Part shown: positions 15,548 through 24,148 of the stretch, piece after piece
Position numbering within the stretch: the stretch's first letter is position 1
Layout: every line of letters begins with the position of its first letter
Source of the DNA: Acidimicrobiaceae bacterium
Lineage (GTDB): Bacteria; Actinomycetota; Acidimicrobiia; Acidimicrobiales; MedAcidi-G1
Reading direction: 5' to 3'
NCBI GenBank assembly: GCA_002687745.1
Contig: NZBE01000037.1
Span: 1 to 39,654, forward strand
Length of the DNA stretch: 39,654 nt
Notes under the pieces: model-generated
Database searches by the model: none
What the model was told of the DNA's origin: nothing
The model's input: the letters and a program-made list of their open reading frames with translations, nothing else
Position numbers and translations under genes: made by a program

Positions 15548-17209
15548 TCAGCGGAGCAGCACCGGTGTTGTCACCTCTGCGAAGAAGTCGCCGCCCTTGT
15601 CGTCCACCACGATGAACGCCGGGAAGTTCTCGACCTCGATACGCCAGACGGCCTCCATTCCGAGTTCCGGGTAGTCGAGCACCTCGACACGGCGGATGGA
15701 GTCCTGTGCGAGCCGGGCTGCTGGGCCACCTATTGATCCCAGGTAGAAGCCACCGTGGCGTGCACACGCTTCGGTCACCTGGGGAGAGCGGTTCCCCTTC
15801 GCCAGCATCACGAGGCTTCCGCCCGCTGCCTGGAACGAGTCGACGTAGGCGTCCATGCGGCCGGCAGTAGTGGGGCCAAAGGACCCGGATGCGTACCCCT
15901 CAGGGGTCTTCGCCGGACCGGCGTAGTAGACGGGATGGTTGCGCATGTAGTCGGGCATCGGCTGACCGGAATCAAGAAGCTCCTGGATCCGGGCGTGGGC
16001 GATGTCCCGCGCGACGACGAGCGTTCCCGTAAGAGACAGTCGGGTCTTCACCGGGTATCTGGCCAGTTCTGCCAACAGGTCGTTCATTGGCTGGTCCAGG
16101 TCGACAGCGATGACGTCATCGGGCAGGTCGGTGTCGGCCACCTCGGGGAGGAAGCGGGCCGGGTCCTCCTCGAGTTGTTCGAGGAAGATGCCGTCGGCGG
16201 TAATGCGGCCAAGGGCCTGGCGGTCTGCTGAACACGACACGGCGATGCCCACAGGGTTGGATGCACCGTGTCGCGGGAGACGCACGACCCGAACGTCGTG
16301 GCAGAAGTACTTTCCGCCGAACTGGGCTCCGATGCCAAAGCCCCGGGTGAGCTCAAGAACCTGTTCCTCCCATCCGGTGTCCCGGAAGGCGTGGCCCGTC
16401 TTACTGCCGGTGGTCGGCAGGTTGTCCAGGTAGCGGGCAGACGCGTACTTCGCCACCTTCAGGTTCTGTTCGGCCGAGGTGCCGCCGATAACCACCGCCA
16501 GGTGGTACGGAGGACAGGCCGAGGTTCCGAGAGCACGCAGCTTCTCGTCGAGGAACGCCATGAGGCCGGTCGGGTTCAACAGGGCCTTGGTCTCCTGGAA
16601 CAGGAAGGACTTGTTGGCTGAGCCGCCACCCTTGGCCATGAAGAGGAAGCGGTACTCGTCGCCCGGAACGGCTTCGATGTCGATCTGGGCAGGCAGGTTC
16701 GTGCCCGTGTTCTGCTCGGTGAACATGTCGAGCGGAGCAAGTTGGGAGTACCGCAGGTTGGAGGTCTGGAATGTGTCGTAGACGCCGCGTGAGATCGCCT
16801 CGCGGTCTGTCCCGTCAGTGAGGACCGACTGCCCCTTCTTCGCTGCGATCACGGCAGTTCCCGTGTCCTGACACGAGGGGAGCACCCCTCCGGCCGCGAT
16901 GTTGGCGTTCCGCAGCAGTTCCAGGGCGACGAAGCGGTCGTTGTCTGATGCCTCAGGGTCATCGAGGATCGCCGCCACCTGAGCCAGGTGGGTAGGGCGT
17001 AGCAGGTGGGAGATGTCGCGCATCGCTGTTGCTGTCAACAGCCTTATCGCCTCGGGGTCGACCTCGAGAAACGTGCGGCCCCCCGGTCCATCGACGGTTG
17101 AGATACCGTCGCCGGAGAGCCTCCGGTAGGTGGTGGTGGTGTACGGGTCCTCGAGGAGGGGCAGGAGGTCCGTGTAGGCGAACTCCGGTGAGTCGGGGGC
17201 AGGTGCCAT
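15548..17209 (-). CDS. fum: Class I fumarate hydratase (4Fe-4S)
   Basis: This 553-residue single-chain class I fumarase converts fumarate and malate in the citric acid cycle. Three Cys expected to bind the 4Fe-4S cluster are present: Cys113 in PSCQDTGTA, Cys232 in SACPPYH, and Cys326 in AVSCSADRQ. The N-terminal alpha part (about 1-330) and the C-terminal beta part (about 370-553, with [20 protein letters not shown]) are fused, as in E. coli FumA/FumB. The cluster makes such enzymes sensitive to oxygen and superoxide. ATG 17209 lies 7 nt after a TAGGTT -10. It converges on the FAH gene. Confidence 0.93.
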   Translation of the reverse strand: MAPAPDSPEFAYTDLLPLLEDPYTTTTYRRLSGDGISTVDGPGGRTFLEVDPEAIRLLTATAMRDISHLLRPTHLAQVAAILDDPEASDNDRFVALELLRNANIAAGGVLPSCQDTGTAVIAAKKGQSVLTDGTDREAISRGVYDTFQTSNLRYSQLAPLDMFTEQNTGTNLPAQIDIEAVPGDEYRFLFMAKGGGSANKSFLFQETKALLNPTGLMAFLDEKLRALGTSACPPYHLAVVIGGTSAEQNLKVAKYASARYLDNLPTTGSKTGHAFRDTGWEEQVLELTRGFGIGAQFGGKYFCHDVRVVRLPRHGASNPVGIAVSCSADRQALGRITADGIFLEQLEEDPARFLPEVADTDLPDDVIAVDLDQPMNDLLAELARYPVKTRLSLTGTLVVARDIAHARIQELLDSGQPMPDYMRNHPVYYAGPAKTPEGYASGSFGPTTAGRMDAYVDSFQAAGGSLVMLAKGNRSPQVTEACARHGGFYLGSIGGPAARLAQDSIRRVEVLDYPELGMEAVWRIEVENFPAFIVVDDKGGDFFAEVTTPVLLR

Positions 17210-17216
17210 ACCGCTA

Positions 17217-17222
17217 AACCTA
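17217..17222 (-). promoter_or_regulatory. -10 hexamer of the fumarase gene (TAGGTT)
   Basis: TAGGTT is followed by 7 nt and the ATG, which predicts a leaderless or nearly leaderless mRNA. Confidence 0.5.
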
Positions 17223-17271
17223 CCGGGCCCACGTAGCCCAGTCGGTTGGACTTCTCTCTGGGGCCTGGGGA

Positions 17272-18312
17272 TCAGGCCGCCAGCTCGGCGACTATCGGCT
17301 CCCAGAGGTCGTCGTCGCCGCTGCCCGGTGTGTAGAGGGTGAGCCGGTCCACGCAGTCTCCGTACCTGGCCAGATACCCGGGGGCAATGGCCTCAGGCTC
17401 ACCTACCACGGCGAAGGTCGAGAGGATGTCGTCGTCGATGAGGTCACCCATTGCCTTCCACTCGCCCCGTTTGGACATCTTGTTCAACTCGACCTGCAGG
17501 TCACCCCAGCCGTGCAACTCCAGGACCGGCAGGTAGGCCGGCGTCGATCCGTAGAAGGCGATCTGCTGCCTGGTGGCCGCCGCCGCCCTTGCCATCGACT
17601 CCTCGGTGTCACCGGTGACGACGAAGCCGGGGCCCACGATCTCGAAGTCGTCCATTGTCCGCCCGGAGGCGTCGAGGCCGCGTTGCACGGCCGGGATGGT
17701 GACCTCCCGGAGGAACCGCTCGGTGCTGAAGCCGTGGCAGATGATTCCGTCGCAGACCTCACCGGCCACCTCGGACATCTTCGGTCCGACGGCTGCGAGG
17801 AACACCTTCGGAGTTCCGTGTGGGTTGGGGCCCGGGTTGAAGAACGGCGTCATGAGCGTGTGGCGGTAGAACTCGCCACGGAAGGCCATGGGGGCCTCCT
17901 CGTTCCAGCACTCCCAGATGGCCCTGATGGCTAGCACCATCTCGCGCATCCTGGCAGCGGGCCGTGACCACTCCATTGAGAAGCGCTTGGTGATGTGCGG
18001 TCGAATCTGGGTTCCGAGGCCCAGGATGAACCGGCCGTTGCTGTGGAACTGCAGGTCGTTTCCGAGGTTGGCCAGCAGCATCGGGTTGCGTGCGAAGGCG
18101 ACCGCGATGGAAGTGCCCAACTCGATTCTCTCGGTATGTTCCGCTGCGACCATGTGGGGGAGGAAGGGGTCGCGGCTGGTCTCGGCTGTCCACGCTCCCG
18201 AGTACCCCGCCTCTTCGAGGCGGCGCGCCGTCTCGGCGATCACCCCGATCCCGTCTCCTGAGGAATCGCCGGATCCCGGGCTACCGATTGCGAGGCCACC
18301 ATCTATCTTCAT
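17272..18312 (-). CDS. LLM-class F420-dependent oxidoreductase
   Basis: This 346-residue luciferase-like (beta/alpha)8 barrel is of the actinobacterial F420-dependent type. Visible family features are the N-terminal strand [50 protein letters not shown] and [15 protein letters not shown], a known loop region around the deazaflavin phosphate. It resembles the MSMEG_2256-type subgroup, judged from memory. Such enzymes use coenzyme F420 (or FMN) for hydride transfer to small organic substrates; the substrate is unknown. ATG 18312 is chosen because the first strand begins there and a TACGGT -10 sits 7 nt away; a longer upstream frame overlaps the divergent phosphatase gene. Confidence 0.85.
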   Translation of the reverse strand: MKIDGGLAIGSPGSGDSSGDGIGVIAETARRLEEAGYSGAWTAETSRDPFLPHMVAAEHTERIELGTSIAVAFARNPMLLANLGNDLQFHSNGRFILGLGTQIRPHITKRFSMEWSRPAARMREMVLAIRAIWECWNEEAPMAFRGEFYRHTLMTPFFNPGPNPHGTPKVFLAAVGPKMSEVAGEVCDGIICHGFSTERFLREVTIPAVQRGLDASGRTMDDFEIVGPGFVVTGDTEESMARAAAATRQQIAFYGSTPAYLPVLELHGWGDLQVELNKMSKRGEWKAMGDLIDDDILSTFAVVGEPEAIAPGYLARYGDCVDRLTLYTPGSGDDDLWEPIVAELAA

Positions 18313-18319
18313 TGTGCGG

Positions 18320-18325
18320 ACCGTA
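18320..18325 (-). promoter_or_regulatory. -10 hexamer of the LLM oxidoreductase gene (TACGGT)
   Basis: TACGGT lies 7 nt before the ATG at 18312. It is paired with the divergent -10 at 18346, so the two promoters share one 48-bp gap. Confidence 0.55.
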
Positions 18326-18345
18326 CCCGGGTGACGCCGTGCCGC

Positions 18346-18351
18346 TAGCGT
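18346..18351 (+). promoter_or_regulatory. -10 hexamer of the histidine phosphatase gene (TAGCGT)
   Basis: TAGCGT is followed by 9 nt and the ATG at 18361. Confidence 0.45.
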
Positions 18352-18360
18352 CCGGCATTC

Positions 18361-18996
18361 ATGGAACTGCTGATCATCCGCCACGCCCTTCCGGTCCGTG
18401 TCGACAACAGGCATACCGGCGAGGAGGCTGACCCGACCCTCTCTGACCTGGGTCGCCGTCAGGCTGATGCGCTGGCCCACTGGTTGGCGGTACACCCGGC
18501 AGGTACGACCGACGGGGAGCACAACGAGCGGATCGACGCCATCTACAGCGGACCAAAGAGGCGTGCCCTCGAGACGGCGGAACCCCTGGCAGGCCATCTG
18601 GGCCTCGAGGTGACCGTGGATCAGGACCTTGACGAGTTTGACTTCGGCGAACCTGAGTACATCCCCATCGAGGAACTGAAGGCCGCCGGCGACCCCAGGT
18701 GGCTGGAGTTCATGTCCGAGGACAGCATTCCCGAACCCGAGGCGTTCCGGGCCAGGGTCGTCGCTGCCATGGAGCGGATTGTCTCGGACAACCCGGGTCG
18801 CCGGGTGGCGGTTTCCTGTCACGGTGGCGTGATAGGCGCCTATCTCTCACACCTGCTCGGAATAGACCGCATCTTCTTCTTCGAGGCCTCCTACACCTCG
18901 GTCAGCCGGGTCATGGCTGCATCCACGGGTGAGCGCAGCGTCGGTTCGATGAACGAGTTGGCGCACCTGCGCCTGGCCGGGGTGGCCCTCTACTGA
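18361..18996 (+). CDS. Histidine phosphatase superfamily protein
   Basis: This 211-residue member of the phosphoglycerate mutase-like branch has the phospho-acceptor His in LLIIRHALP (residue 8); the usual RHG is RHA here. Second-site elements are IYSGPKRRALETAEPLA, an acidic DLDEFDFGEPEYIP segment in the acid/base region, and VSCHGGVIGAYLSHL carrying the second catalytic His. Members dephosphorylate metabolites or proteins or act as mutases; the substrate is not apparent. It is divergent from the F420-type oxidoreductase, with both starts served by close -10 hexamers. It is distinct from the MSMEG_4193-type member at the right end of the window. Confidence 0.87.
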   Translation: MELLIIRHALPVRVDNRHTGEEADPTLSDLGRRQADALAHWLAVHPAGTTDGEHNERIDAIYSGPKRRALETAEPLAGHLGLEVTVDQDLDEFDFGEPEYIPIEELKAAGDPRWLEFMSEDSIPEPEAFRARVVAAMERIVSDNPGRRVAVSCHGGVIGAYLSHLLGIDRIFFFEASYTSVSRVMAASTGERSVGSMNELAHLRLAGVALY

Positions 18997-19052
18997 GGTT
19001 CAGGTGCCGCTGGGTGGTTCTCGCTGATTCCCGACTACCGCAGACGGCGACC

Positions 19053-19058
19053 TAGGCT
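19053..19058 (+). promoter_or_regulatory. -10 hexamer of the Fur-family gene (TAGGCT)
   Basis: TAGGCT is followed by 8 nt and the ATG at 19067, the same geometry as in front of the CysQ-like gene. Confidence 0.55.
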
Positions 19059-19066
19059 GGGCCACC

Positions 19067-19570
19067 ATGTCTGAGGGATCGGTGGTTGAGACGGATGGAC
19101 CAGGTCCACACCCCGATCCCGTCGACCTCGAGGACCTGCACGTAACGGTCGGCCGCAGGTTGCGCGCGGCGTCCATGCGCTACAGTCGCTCCCGGTTCGC
19201 TGTGGTCGAGGTCCTGGCAGCGGGCGGTAGACCCCTGACCCTGCCTGAGATTCTCAGTGAGGGAGACGGCTACGGCCTGGCGCAGAGTTCCGCCTACCGC
19301 AACCTCGGCGAGTTGGTAGAAGTGGGTGTGGTCAGACGGGTCGAGTCGGGCTACGACCACTCCAGGTTCGAACTCCACGATTCCCTGACCGGCCACCATC
19401 ATCACCTGGTCTGCGTCGGATGCGGCCGTGTCGACGACTTCGACGTTCCCGATGAATTCGAGGCTGGAATCGAGGATCTGGCGGGTGAGGCCGTGGCCCG
19501 CGGCTTCAGCGTCGAGTCGCACAGGTTCGACATGCTGGGCCGCTGTTCGTCCTGCAGCGGAAACGTCTAG
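19067..19570 (+). CDS. Fur-family metal-responsive regulator
   Basis: This 167-residue protein has the Fur layout: a winged-helix DNA-binding domain (about 25-100, with MRYSRSRFAVVEVLAAGGRP and LAQSSAYRNLGELVEVGVV), then a dimerisation domain containing HHHH (110-113), a first CxxC (Cys116/Cys119 in VCVGCG) and a second CxxC (Cys160/Cys163). The two CxxC pairs are the structural zinc site. The family represses metal uptake or oxidative-stress genes when metallated. The pattern fits Zur or Fur; I cannot separate them by eye. A 25-residue acidic N-terminal extension precedes the domain. The next gene, a Nudix hydrolase, starts 15 bp after its stop. Confidence 0.9.
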   Translation: MSEGSVVETDGPGPHPDPVDLEDLHVTVGRRLRAASMRYSRSRFAVVEVLAAGGRPLTLPEILSEGDGYGLAQSSAYRNLGELVEVGVVRRVESGYDHSRFELHDSLTGHHHHLVCVGCGRVDDFDVPDEFEAGIEDLAGEAVARGFSVESHRFDMLGRCSSCSGNV

Positions 19571-19584
19571 CGGGGTCACCCGAC

Positions 19585-20076
19585 ATGCTGCTGAGGCGCC
19601 CCGCAGCCAGGGTTGTGCTGCTCGACCGCGATGACAGAATCTTCCTCGTCAACGCCGAGGATCCGCTGGACCCGTTCAGGCCCGACTGGTGGGAGATTCC
19701 GGGCGGCGGGATCGACTGGGGTGAGGACAGTGCCACCGCGGCCGCCCGCGAACTCTACGAGGAGACCGGCATCGAAGATGTCGAGATGGGCCCCGTGATC
19801 TGGACACAGCACGTCCAGTTCACATTCGGTGGCTTCCACTTCGACAGCCGTGAGAAGATCCACGTCGCACGCTGTGACGGAGGTGAGTACCGACCGAAGC
19901 ACCTCGAGGCCCTTGAGGCTGCTGCATTCATGGGTGCCCGGTGGTGGGCCGTCGATGACCTGGTGGAGTCAGAGGTGATGGTGCTCCCGGAACTCCTGAG
20001 GGAACACCTGCCCGCTGTCGTAGCCGGGCACCTTCCCGACTCGCCCGTGGACATTTCGCCCCGGCCGGTTGTCTGA
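19585..20076 (+). CDS. Nudix hydrolase
   Basis: This 163-residue protein carries a perfect Nudix box, starting at GGGIDWGEDSATAAARELYE and ending EETGI (about residues 38-61). The Glu residues bind the Mg ions that position a nucleoside-diphosphate-linked substrate. The protein begins directly with the beta strand ARVVLLDRDDRIFLVN, and WWEIPGGG precedes the box. The substrate is unpredictable in this family (NTP sanitation, NADH, ADP-ribose and others). It probably shares the transcript of the Fur-type gene, 15 bp upstream. It converges with the TetR gene, with stop codons 3 bp apart. Confidence 0.92.
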   Translation: MLLRRPAARVVLLDRDDRIFLVNAEDPLDPFRPDWWEIPGGGIDWGEDSATAAARELYEETGIEDVEMGPVIWTQHVQFTFGGFHFDSREKIHVARCDGGEYRPKHLEALEAAAFMGARWWAVDDLVESEVMVLPELLREHLPAVVAGHLPDSPVDISPRPVV

Positions 20077-20079
20077 GGA

Positions 20080-20673
20080 TCAGGCCAGGCGCTCGAGGCC
20101 ACCCCAGGCCAGACGTGCGGTAAGCGTCGCCATCTCGTCGGCTGACCTGCAGCGGCCCTCGTGCATCCAGTGGCGGATCATCGCCTCTGAAATACCGTTC
20201 ACGCCGGCTGCCATGGCCAGGGCATCGGCGTGGTCGGCAGCCTTGATCAGCCCTGCCACCATCTTCGCGAAGGCATCGCGTACCCGCCGCCGGTCATGTC
20301 TGAACTCGGGGTCGTTGCCGAGGCTGGCCCCGTAGAGCACGGCGTAGGCGTCAGGGCTGTCGTCAAAGAAGTGGTAGTAGGCCCTGAAACCGGCCTCGAC
20401 CGCGTTTCGGGGGTTGTCCTGCTCCTGTGCACGCTCGCTGATGGCGCTGAGGAGGCGGTCGCCGGTCTGGGCCAGCACCTCCTTGAACAGGTCGTGTTTG
20501 GATGCGAAGTGCTGGTAGAGAACGGGCTTGGTGATTCCAGCCTCGGAGGCCAGGGCGCTCATCGAGGTCTCGTGGTAGCCGAGGCGGGCAAAGACCCTGA
20601 GGGCCACGCAGAGAAGCTGCTGTCGCCGCTCCGGCGCTGGTAGCCGCACGGTCGCTGATGCGGTGTCGGTCAT
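20080..20673 (-). CDS. TetR-family transcriptional regulator
   Basis: This 197-residue protein has an N-terminal TetR helix-turn-helix (about 12-60): RRQQLLCVALRVFARLGYHETSMSALASEAGITKPVLYQHF (in parts), with the diagnostic TKPVLYQHFASKHDLF. The remaining helical domain would bind a ligand and dimerise. Such proteins usually repress a neighbouring gene or themselves; here the upstream gene on the same strand is a small membrane protein and the convergent neighbour is a Nudix hydrolase, so the target is unclear. ATG 20673 lies 6 nt after a TACGGT -10. Confidence 0.9.
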   Translation of the reverse strand: MTDTASATVRLPAPERRQQLLCVALRVFARLGYHETSMSALASEAGITKPVLYQHFASKHDLFKEVLAQTGDRLLSAISERAQEQDNPRNAVEAGFRAYYHFFDDSPDAYAVLYGASLGNDPEFRHDRRRVRDAFAKMVAGLIKAADHADALAMAAGVNGISEAMIRHWMHEGRCRSADEMATLTARLAWGGLERLA

Positions 20674-20679
20674 GCCCGG

Positions 20680-20685
20680 ACCGTA
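20680..20685 (-). promoter_or_regulatory. -10 hexamer of the TetR gene (TACGGT)
   Basis: TACGGT sits 6 nt before the ATG. It separates the regulator from the upstream glycosyltransferase operon. Confidence 0.5.
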
Positions 20686-20728
20686 GCCACGGTGTCCGGG
20701 TCACACCCAACCGGCGACAGCGGTTGTC

Positions 20729-20995
20729 TCAGCCGGGGGTCTGGAGGTCCTCGTCCTCGGCGGCCTTCACAGCATGGTGTAGGACGATGGACGGGGCCAG
20801 CACAACGGATCCGACAACCAGCAGCACGACGAGGGCGGTGGCGACCCCGTCGGTGAAGGTGGTTGTCAGGCCCACGGCGAACACCACGATGGCGGTGAGA
20901 AAGGCCAGGTAGCCCAGACGTTGCCCCGTGCTGGCGATCCGCGCGGCCCTCTCCCGCCGGTCCAGTACCGCATCACCGGTGGCAGCAGTGTTCAT
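20729..20995 (-). CDS. Small membrane protein, two predicted helices (88 aa)
   Basis: I recognise no family. The start ATG at 20995 overlaps the glycosyltransferase stop as ATGA, which fixes the start and suggests coupled translation. A cationic N-terminus (DRRERAARIASTGQR) is followed by two hydrophobic helices: LGYLAFLTAIVVFAVGLTTTF and ATALVVLLVVGSVVLAPSIVL (each about 21 residues, written here only as landmarks), then a short acidic tail (KAAEDEDLQTPG). This is a two-helix hairpin with both ends predicted inside. Its position suggests a role with the glycosyltransferase at the membrane, but that is inference. Confidence 0.7.
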   Translation of the reverse strand: MNTAATGDAVLDRRERAARIASTGQRLGYLAFLTAIVVFAVGLTTTFTDGVATALVVLLVVGSVVLAPSIVLHHAVKAAEDEDLQTPG

Positions 20996-22062
20996 GGCAG
21001 CCAGCCTGCCTCGCCCAGCAGCGTTTTCAGTCCATCGGCAACCATCTCGAGTGAGAAATTTCCAACCGCCAGGTTCCTGTTGGTGTCGATCATCAACCGG
21101 TGCGCCGCCGGGTCCGAACCGTCCAGCCATGACAGGAGCTCGGCGGGCTGGTCATGGTTGAACCAGGAGAAGCCCATGCTGCGCAGTTCGGCGGCGACGG
21201 GGTAGTCGCCAACCACCACGGGGCGGCAGTGCAGGGCGGCTTCCACAGGTGGGTTTCCAAAGCCCTCCCAGGTCGACGGATAGGCGATCAGGTCAGCGGC
21301 GGCGTAGATGTCGTGTGCGGGTCGACCCTGCGCGTGGATGACCGGACAGCGAGCTGCAGCCAGGAGTTGCGCCAGGACCGGTCCGAAGCCCTCCTCGGCC
21401 GGTCCCGTGAGCCAGTACGTACCGCCGATGGCCTCGGTGATGGCAATCGCCCGGTCGACGGCCTTCCGTGCGATTGCACGGACCGGGTGGGCTACGAGAA
21501 TGGTCTTGTCGGCCACCCCAAGCGCCCTGCGGGTGCCCTCCCGGTCGCCAGACGGTGGGTGGCTGTCAAAGCCGTTGTAGATGGTCGTGGCCGTTATGCC
21601 GCGCTCGGCCATCTCGCAGCGGGTCATCTCGTTGATGGTGACATGGCGCCAGGCGGGGTCATCGGGCGGCAACTCGGTCACATCGGCGAACTGCGGGCGC
21701 TGCCATGCTGGATCGTGGTGGTGGAGGATGGTGGGCCGACCCCTCCGGAGGTCGGCAACCATGCGGGCGGCGGGAAGGTTCAGCGGTATCGAGCAGAGGT
21801 TCTCCACGATCACCAGATCGGCATCGGTTAGAGCCGCGGCCAGGTCACCCTCGTCAGGAGGATCATCTGAGGACATTCCGAGGCCCGGAAGCGTTGTGGC
21901 CCGGCCTGCCCCCGTCCACCCGGGTTCAAACGAGCCCGCCACCCATGTGACGTCGAACCCCAGCCCGGCCAGTGCATCGGCCCAGGTCCGGGCCACGACC
22001 GAAACGCCGTCCGTCGGCCCGAACCTGAATGACACGATTGAGCATCGGGGCATGGCAACCAT
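20992..22062 (-). CDS. GT4-type glycosyltransferase
   Basis: This 356-residue protein is a GT-B fold retaining glycosyltransferase. The N-terminal domain has FGPTDGVSVVARTWADALAG, where a Gly-rich loop follows the first strand, and VIVENLCSIPLNLPAA. The C-terminal domain has the GT4 donor-site segment AYPSTWEGFGNPPVEA, where Glu binds the sugar nucleotide, preceded by DIYAAADLI. No transmembrane helix is seen, so it is cytosolic or peripheral. Two ATGs, at 22062 and 22053, are both possible; I give the longer because AGGA precedes it closely. The acceptor is unknown: surface glycan, glycolipid or a small molecule. It lies between a lipoprotein and a small membrane protein. Confidence 0.85.
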   Translation of the reverse strand: MVAMPRCSIVSFRFGPTDGVSVVARTWADALAGLGFDVTWVAGSFEPGWTGAGRATTLPGLGMSSDDPPDEGDLAAALTDADLVIVENLCSIPLNLPAARMVADLRRGRPTILHHHDPAWQRPQFADVTELPPDDPAWRHVTINEMTRCEMAERGITATTIYNGFDSHPPSGDREGTRRALGVADKTILVAHPVRAIARKAVDRAIAITEAIGGTYWLTGPAEEGFGPVLAQLLAAARCPVIHAQGRPAHDIYAAADLIAYPSTWEGFGNPPVEAALHCRPVVVGDYPVAAELRSMGFSWFNHDQPAELLSWLDGSDPAAHRLMIDTNRNLAVGNFSLEMVADGLKTLLGEAGWLP

Positions 22063-22104
22063 CGTTCCTGGCCGTTGATCCGGGCAGTCGTCAGGATCTG
22101 CCGC

Positions 22105-22704
22105 TCAACGCAGCGATCCCCTCGCACTACCTACCAACTCGGTGCCGTCGGCGCTTGACACGTAGCAGTGGACCCCCCGGAACTGGGCGGCCTCGTGTTC
22201 GAAGTCGGTCCGACGGGGTACGAGGAAACCCAGCTCGAGTTCCGAGAGTTCGTAGATGGTTTCCACAAAGTCGCTGAAGGCGTTGTAGCACTCTGCTGTG
22301 GCGAACGCCTCCATCTCCCGGTCGCCCGGCCAAGGTGCTCCCTGCCGGGCGGGATGCTGGGCCAGGCGGTAGATCTCGAATTGGTGGGGTCCCTCACACG
22401 GAACGCGGGTGTCGATCTCGACCAGCCGGTCGTCCTGGAACCATGAGTACTGGTTGAAGCAGGCGTTACCGCCCAGATCATGGAGGTTGACGACCTCGCC
22501 GATCCATGCTGGGGCCTGCTCCTCGGCGAGCGAGGGCCTGGTCTCGACCATCGTCGTCGTCGGGTTGGTCGAGGACGTGGGTGGCTCGGAGGGGTTGCCC
22601 GAATCGGAACAGGCGGTTGCCGCGAGACCCACTACAACGAGGAGTGCCACCTGGGCCACCGACCCCGTGAGGCCCCGCTGTCGTCTCGAACCGGTGGTGC
22701 GCAC
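22105..22704 (-). CDS. Septum-formation-family lipoprotein
   Basis: This 199-residue secreted protein has a positively charged start (RTTGSRRQRG), the hydrophobic stretch VAQVALLVVVGLAATAC ending in a lipobox with Cys at about 32, and a Ser/Thr/Pro-rich spacer. The domain then shows a segment with NACFNQY, CEGPHQFEIYRL and AECYNAFSDFV, a paired-cysteine pattern as in the actinobacterial 'septum formation' family (PF13845-like). That assignment is from memory and its function is poorly known. GTG 22704 gives the N-region right before the signal and sits 6 nt after a TACCCT -10. It diverges from ccmA and may be co-transcribed with the glycosyltransferase. Confidence 0.72.
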   Translation of the reverse strand: MRTTGSRRQRGLTGSVAQVALLVVVGLAATACSDSGNPSEPPTSSTNPTTTMVETRPSLAEEQAPAWIGEVVNLHDLGGNACFNQYSWFQDDRLVEIDTRVPCEGPHQFEIYRLAQHPARQGAPWPGDREMEAFATAECYNAFSDFVETIYELSELELGFLVPRRTDFEHEAAQFRGVHCYVSSADGTELVGSARGSLR

Positions 22705-22710
22705 TTCTTC

Positions 22711-22716
22711 AGGGTA
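22711..22716 (-). promoter_or_regulatory. -10 hexamer of the lipoprotein gene (TACCCT)
   Basis: TACCCT is 6 nt from the GTG at 22704. It faces away from the ccmA -10 at 22740; both fit in the 47-bp divergent gap. Confidence 0.5.
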
Positions 22717-22739
22717 GGGGCGGGAGCCCGGTCCACAGG

Positions 22740-22745
22740 TACCGT
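22740..22745 (+). promoter_or_regulatory. ccmA: -10 hexamer of the ccm operon (TACCGT)
   Basis: TACCGT is followed by 6 nt and the ccmA GTG. This is the only promoter-like element ahead of the eight-gene ccm operon. Confidence 0.5.
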
Positions 22746-22751
22746 GGCAGC

Positions 22752-23462
22752 GTGTCGGTGGTCGAACTACGGGGAGCCGTGGCGCTCCTGGGGCGCTTCC
22801 CCGCCCTCGCCGGCATCGACCTGTCCGTCGAGGCTGGCCAGACCGTGCTCGTACAGGGGCCCAACGGCGCCGGCAAGACCACCCTCCTCCGCCTGTGCGC
22901 CGGCCTTCTCCGGCCGACTGCCGGCGAAGTGGTCGTGCTGGGCCACGACCTGACCGCAGAACGCAGGGCCGTGCGGCGTCGCGTGGCCCTGCTCGGGCAC
23001 TCGACAGGCCTCTACGGCGACCTGACCGTTGCCGAGAACATCTCGTTCTGGGCCAGGGCAGCGGGCCTGTCAGGTGCCGATTCAGAGTCCCGGGCATCGG
23101 CTGCCGCGGAACTCATGGGGCTCGACAGGCGCCTCCTCTCCCGCACGGTGAATGTCCTATCGGCCGGTCAGCGGCGGCGAACCTCGATAGCCGCCCTGGC
23201 GGTTCGGCGACCGGAGCTGTGGTTGCTGGATGAACCGCACGCCGGCCTCGACCAGGCGGGCCGCAACGCTGTCGACTCGCTCATCTCGGAGGCGGTCGGT
23301 GCCGGAGCGACGGTGCTCGTCTCGTCACACGAGCTGGAGCGGGTCAGGTCGCTCTCCCCGAGGGTTGTGACCGTCGCCGCCGGCATGGTGGTGGCCGACA
23401 GTTCCAGTAGGGCATCCGGCACGGAACGCGATGTTGAACAGGGAGGTGCGCCAGATGCGTGA
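22752..23462 (+). CDS. ccmA: Cytochrome c maturation ABC ATPase CcmA
   Basis: This 236-residue ABC ATPase has Walker [10 protein letters not shown] (about 36-44), signature LSAGQRRRTSIAALAV and Walker B LWLLDEPHAGLDQAGR, typical of CcmA. It powers the CcmABCD complex, which releases holo-CcmE, the haem-loaded chaperone, at the membrane. The start is the GTG at 22752 (another GTG at 22758 is equally possible). The end overlaps ccmB by 8 bp. It is the first gene of a complete System I operon. A general drug-type ABC ATPase is ruled out by the neighbours rather than by a unique motif. Confidence 0.93.
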   Translation: MSVVELRGAVALLGRFPALAGIDLSVEAGQTVLVQGPNGAGKTTLLRLCAGLLRPTAGEVVVLGHDLTAERRAVRRRVALLGHSTGLYGDLTVAENISFWARAAGLSGADSESRASAAAELMGLDRRLLSRTVNVLSAGQRRRTSIAALAVRRPELWLLDEPHAGLDQAGRNAVDSLISEAVGAGATVLVSSHELERVRSLSPRVVTVAAGMVVADSSSRASGTERDVEQGGAPDA

Positions 23463-24129
23463 GCTGTTCACCGACGCCGGTCTGGTAGCCACCAGGGACC
23501 TCCGAATCGAGGCGCGCTCACGTGTCCTGCTCAACCAGGTTGCACCGTTTGCACTCCTCGTGCTGGTGCTCTTCGGTTTCGCCCTCGACGCCGACCAGCG
23601 CACCCTGCGAACCTTCGCCCCGGGTCTGTTCTGGGTGACGGTGCTCCTCGCGGCCCTGCTGGCGGTGCAGCGCTCAGCCTCAATCGAGCACGCTGACGAC
23701 GCCCACACCGGACTCCGCCTCTCAGGCATGGCAGCGGCCTCGGTGTTCCTCGGCAAGGCAGCGGCCGTCTTCATCCAGTTGATGGTGCTGGAGGTCCTGT
23801 TGGCCATCGGGATTGTCGTGCTCTACGGCTCCGAGCTGGACAACCCGGTACTGCTCGCGGTGACAGCCGTTGCCGCTGCTGTGGGGGTCGCTACCACCGG
23901 TACCCTCTACGGGGCGCTGGCCTCGGGGCTCGGGGCTCGGGACACGCTGCTTCCGATCCTGCTGCTTCCGGTGCTGGCTCCGGTACTGATAGGCGCCACC
24001 CGGTCGTTCGACGACGCCCTGGGCGCCGCAGCCGTGGACGGCTGGGCCTGGTTGGGCCTGCTGGCCGTGTTCGGCCTGGTTGCCACCGTGTTGGGGGCCC
24101 TGGCGTACGGCGCAATGATCGAGGACTGA
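23455..24129 (+). CDS. ccmB: Haem-exporter permease subunit CcmB
   Basis: This 224-residue membrane protein has six predicted helices and the CcmB-type N-terminus RELFTDAGLVATRDLRIEAR before helix 1. Other family features are PGLFWVTVLLAALLAVQRS and the region around LGARDTLLPILLLPVLAPVLIG. It is the membrane partner of CcmA. ATG 23455 is chosen over an in-frame start at 23431 because GGGAGGTG lies 6-7 nt before it. The start overlaps ccmA, so translation is coupled. Confidence 0.92.
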   Translation: MRELFTDAGLVATRDLRIEARSRVLLNQVAPFALLVLVLFGFALDADQRTLRTFAPGLFWVTVLLAALLAVQRSASIEHADDAHTGLRLSGMAAASVFLGKAAAVFIQLMVLEVLLAIGIVVLYGSELDNPVLLAVTAVAAAVGVATTGTLYGALASGLGARDTLLPILLLPVLAPVLIGATRSFDDALGAAAVDGWAWLGLLAVFGLVATVLGALAYGAMIED

Positions 24130-24148
24130 CGGACGGGAAGGAGACGAC

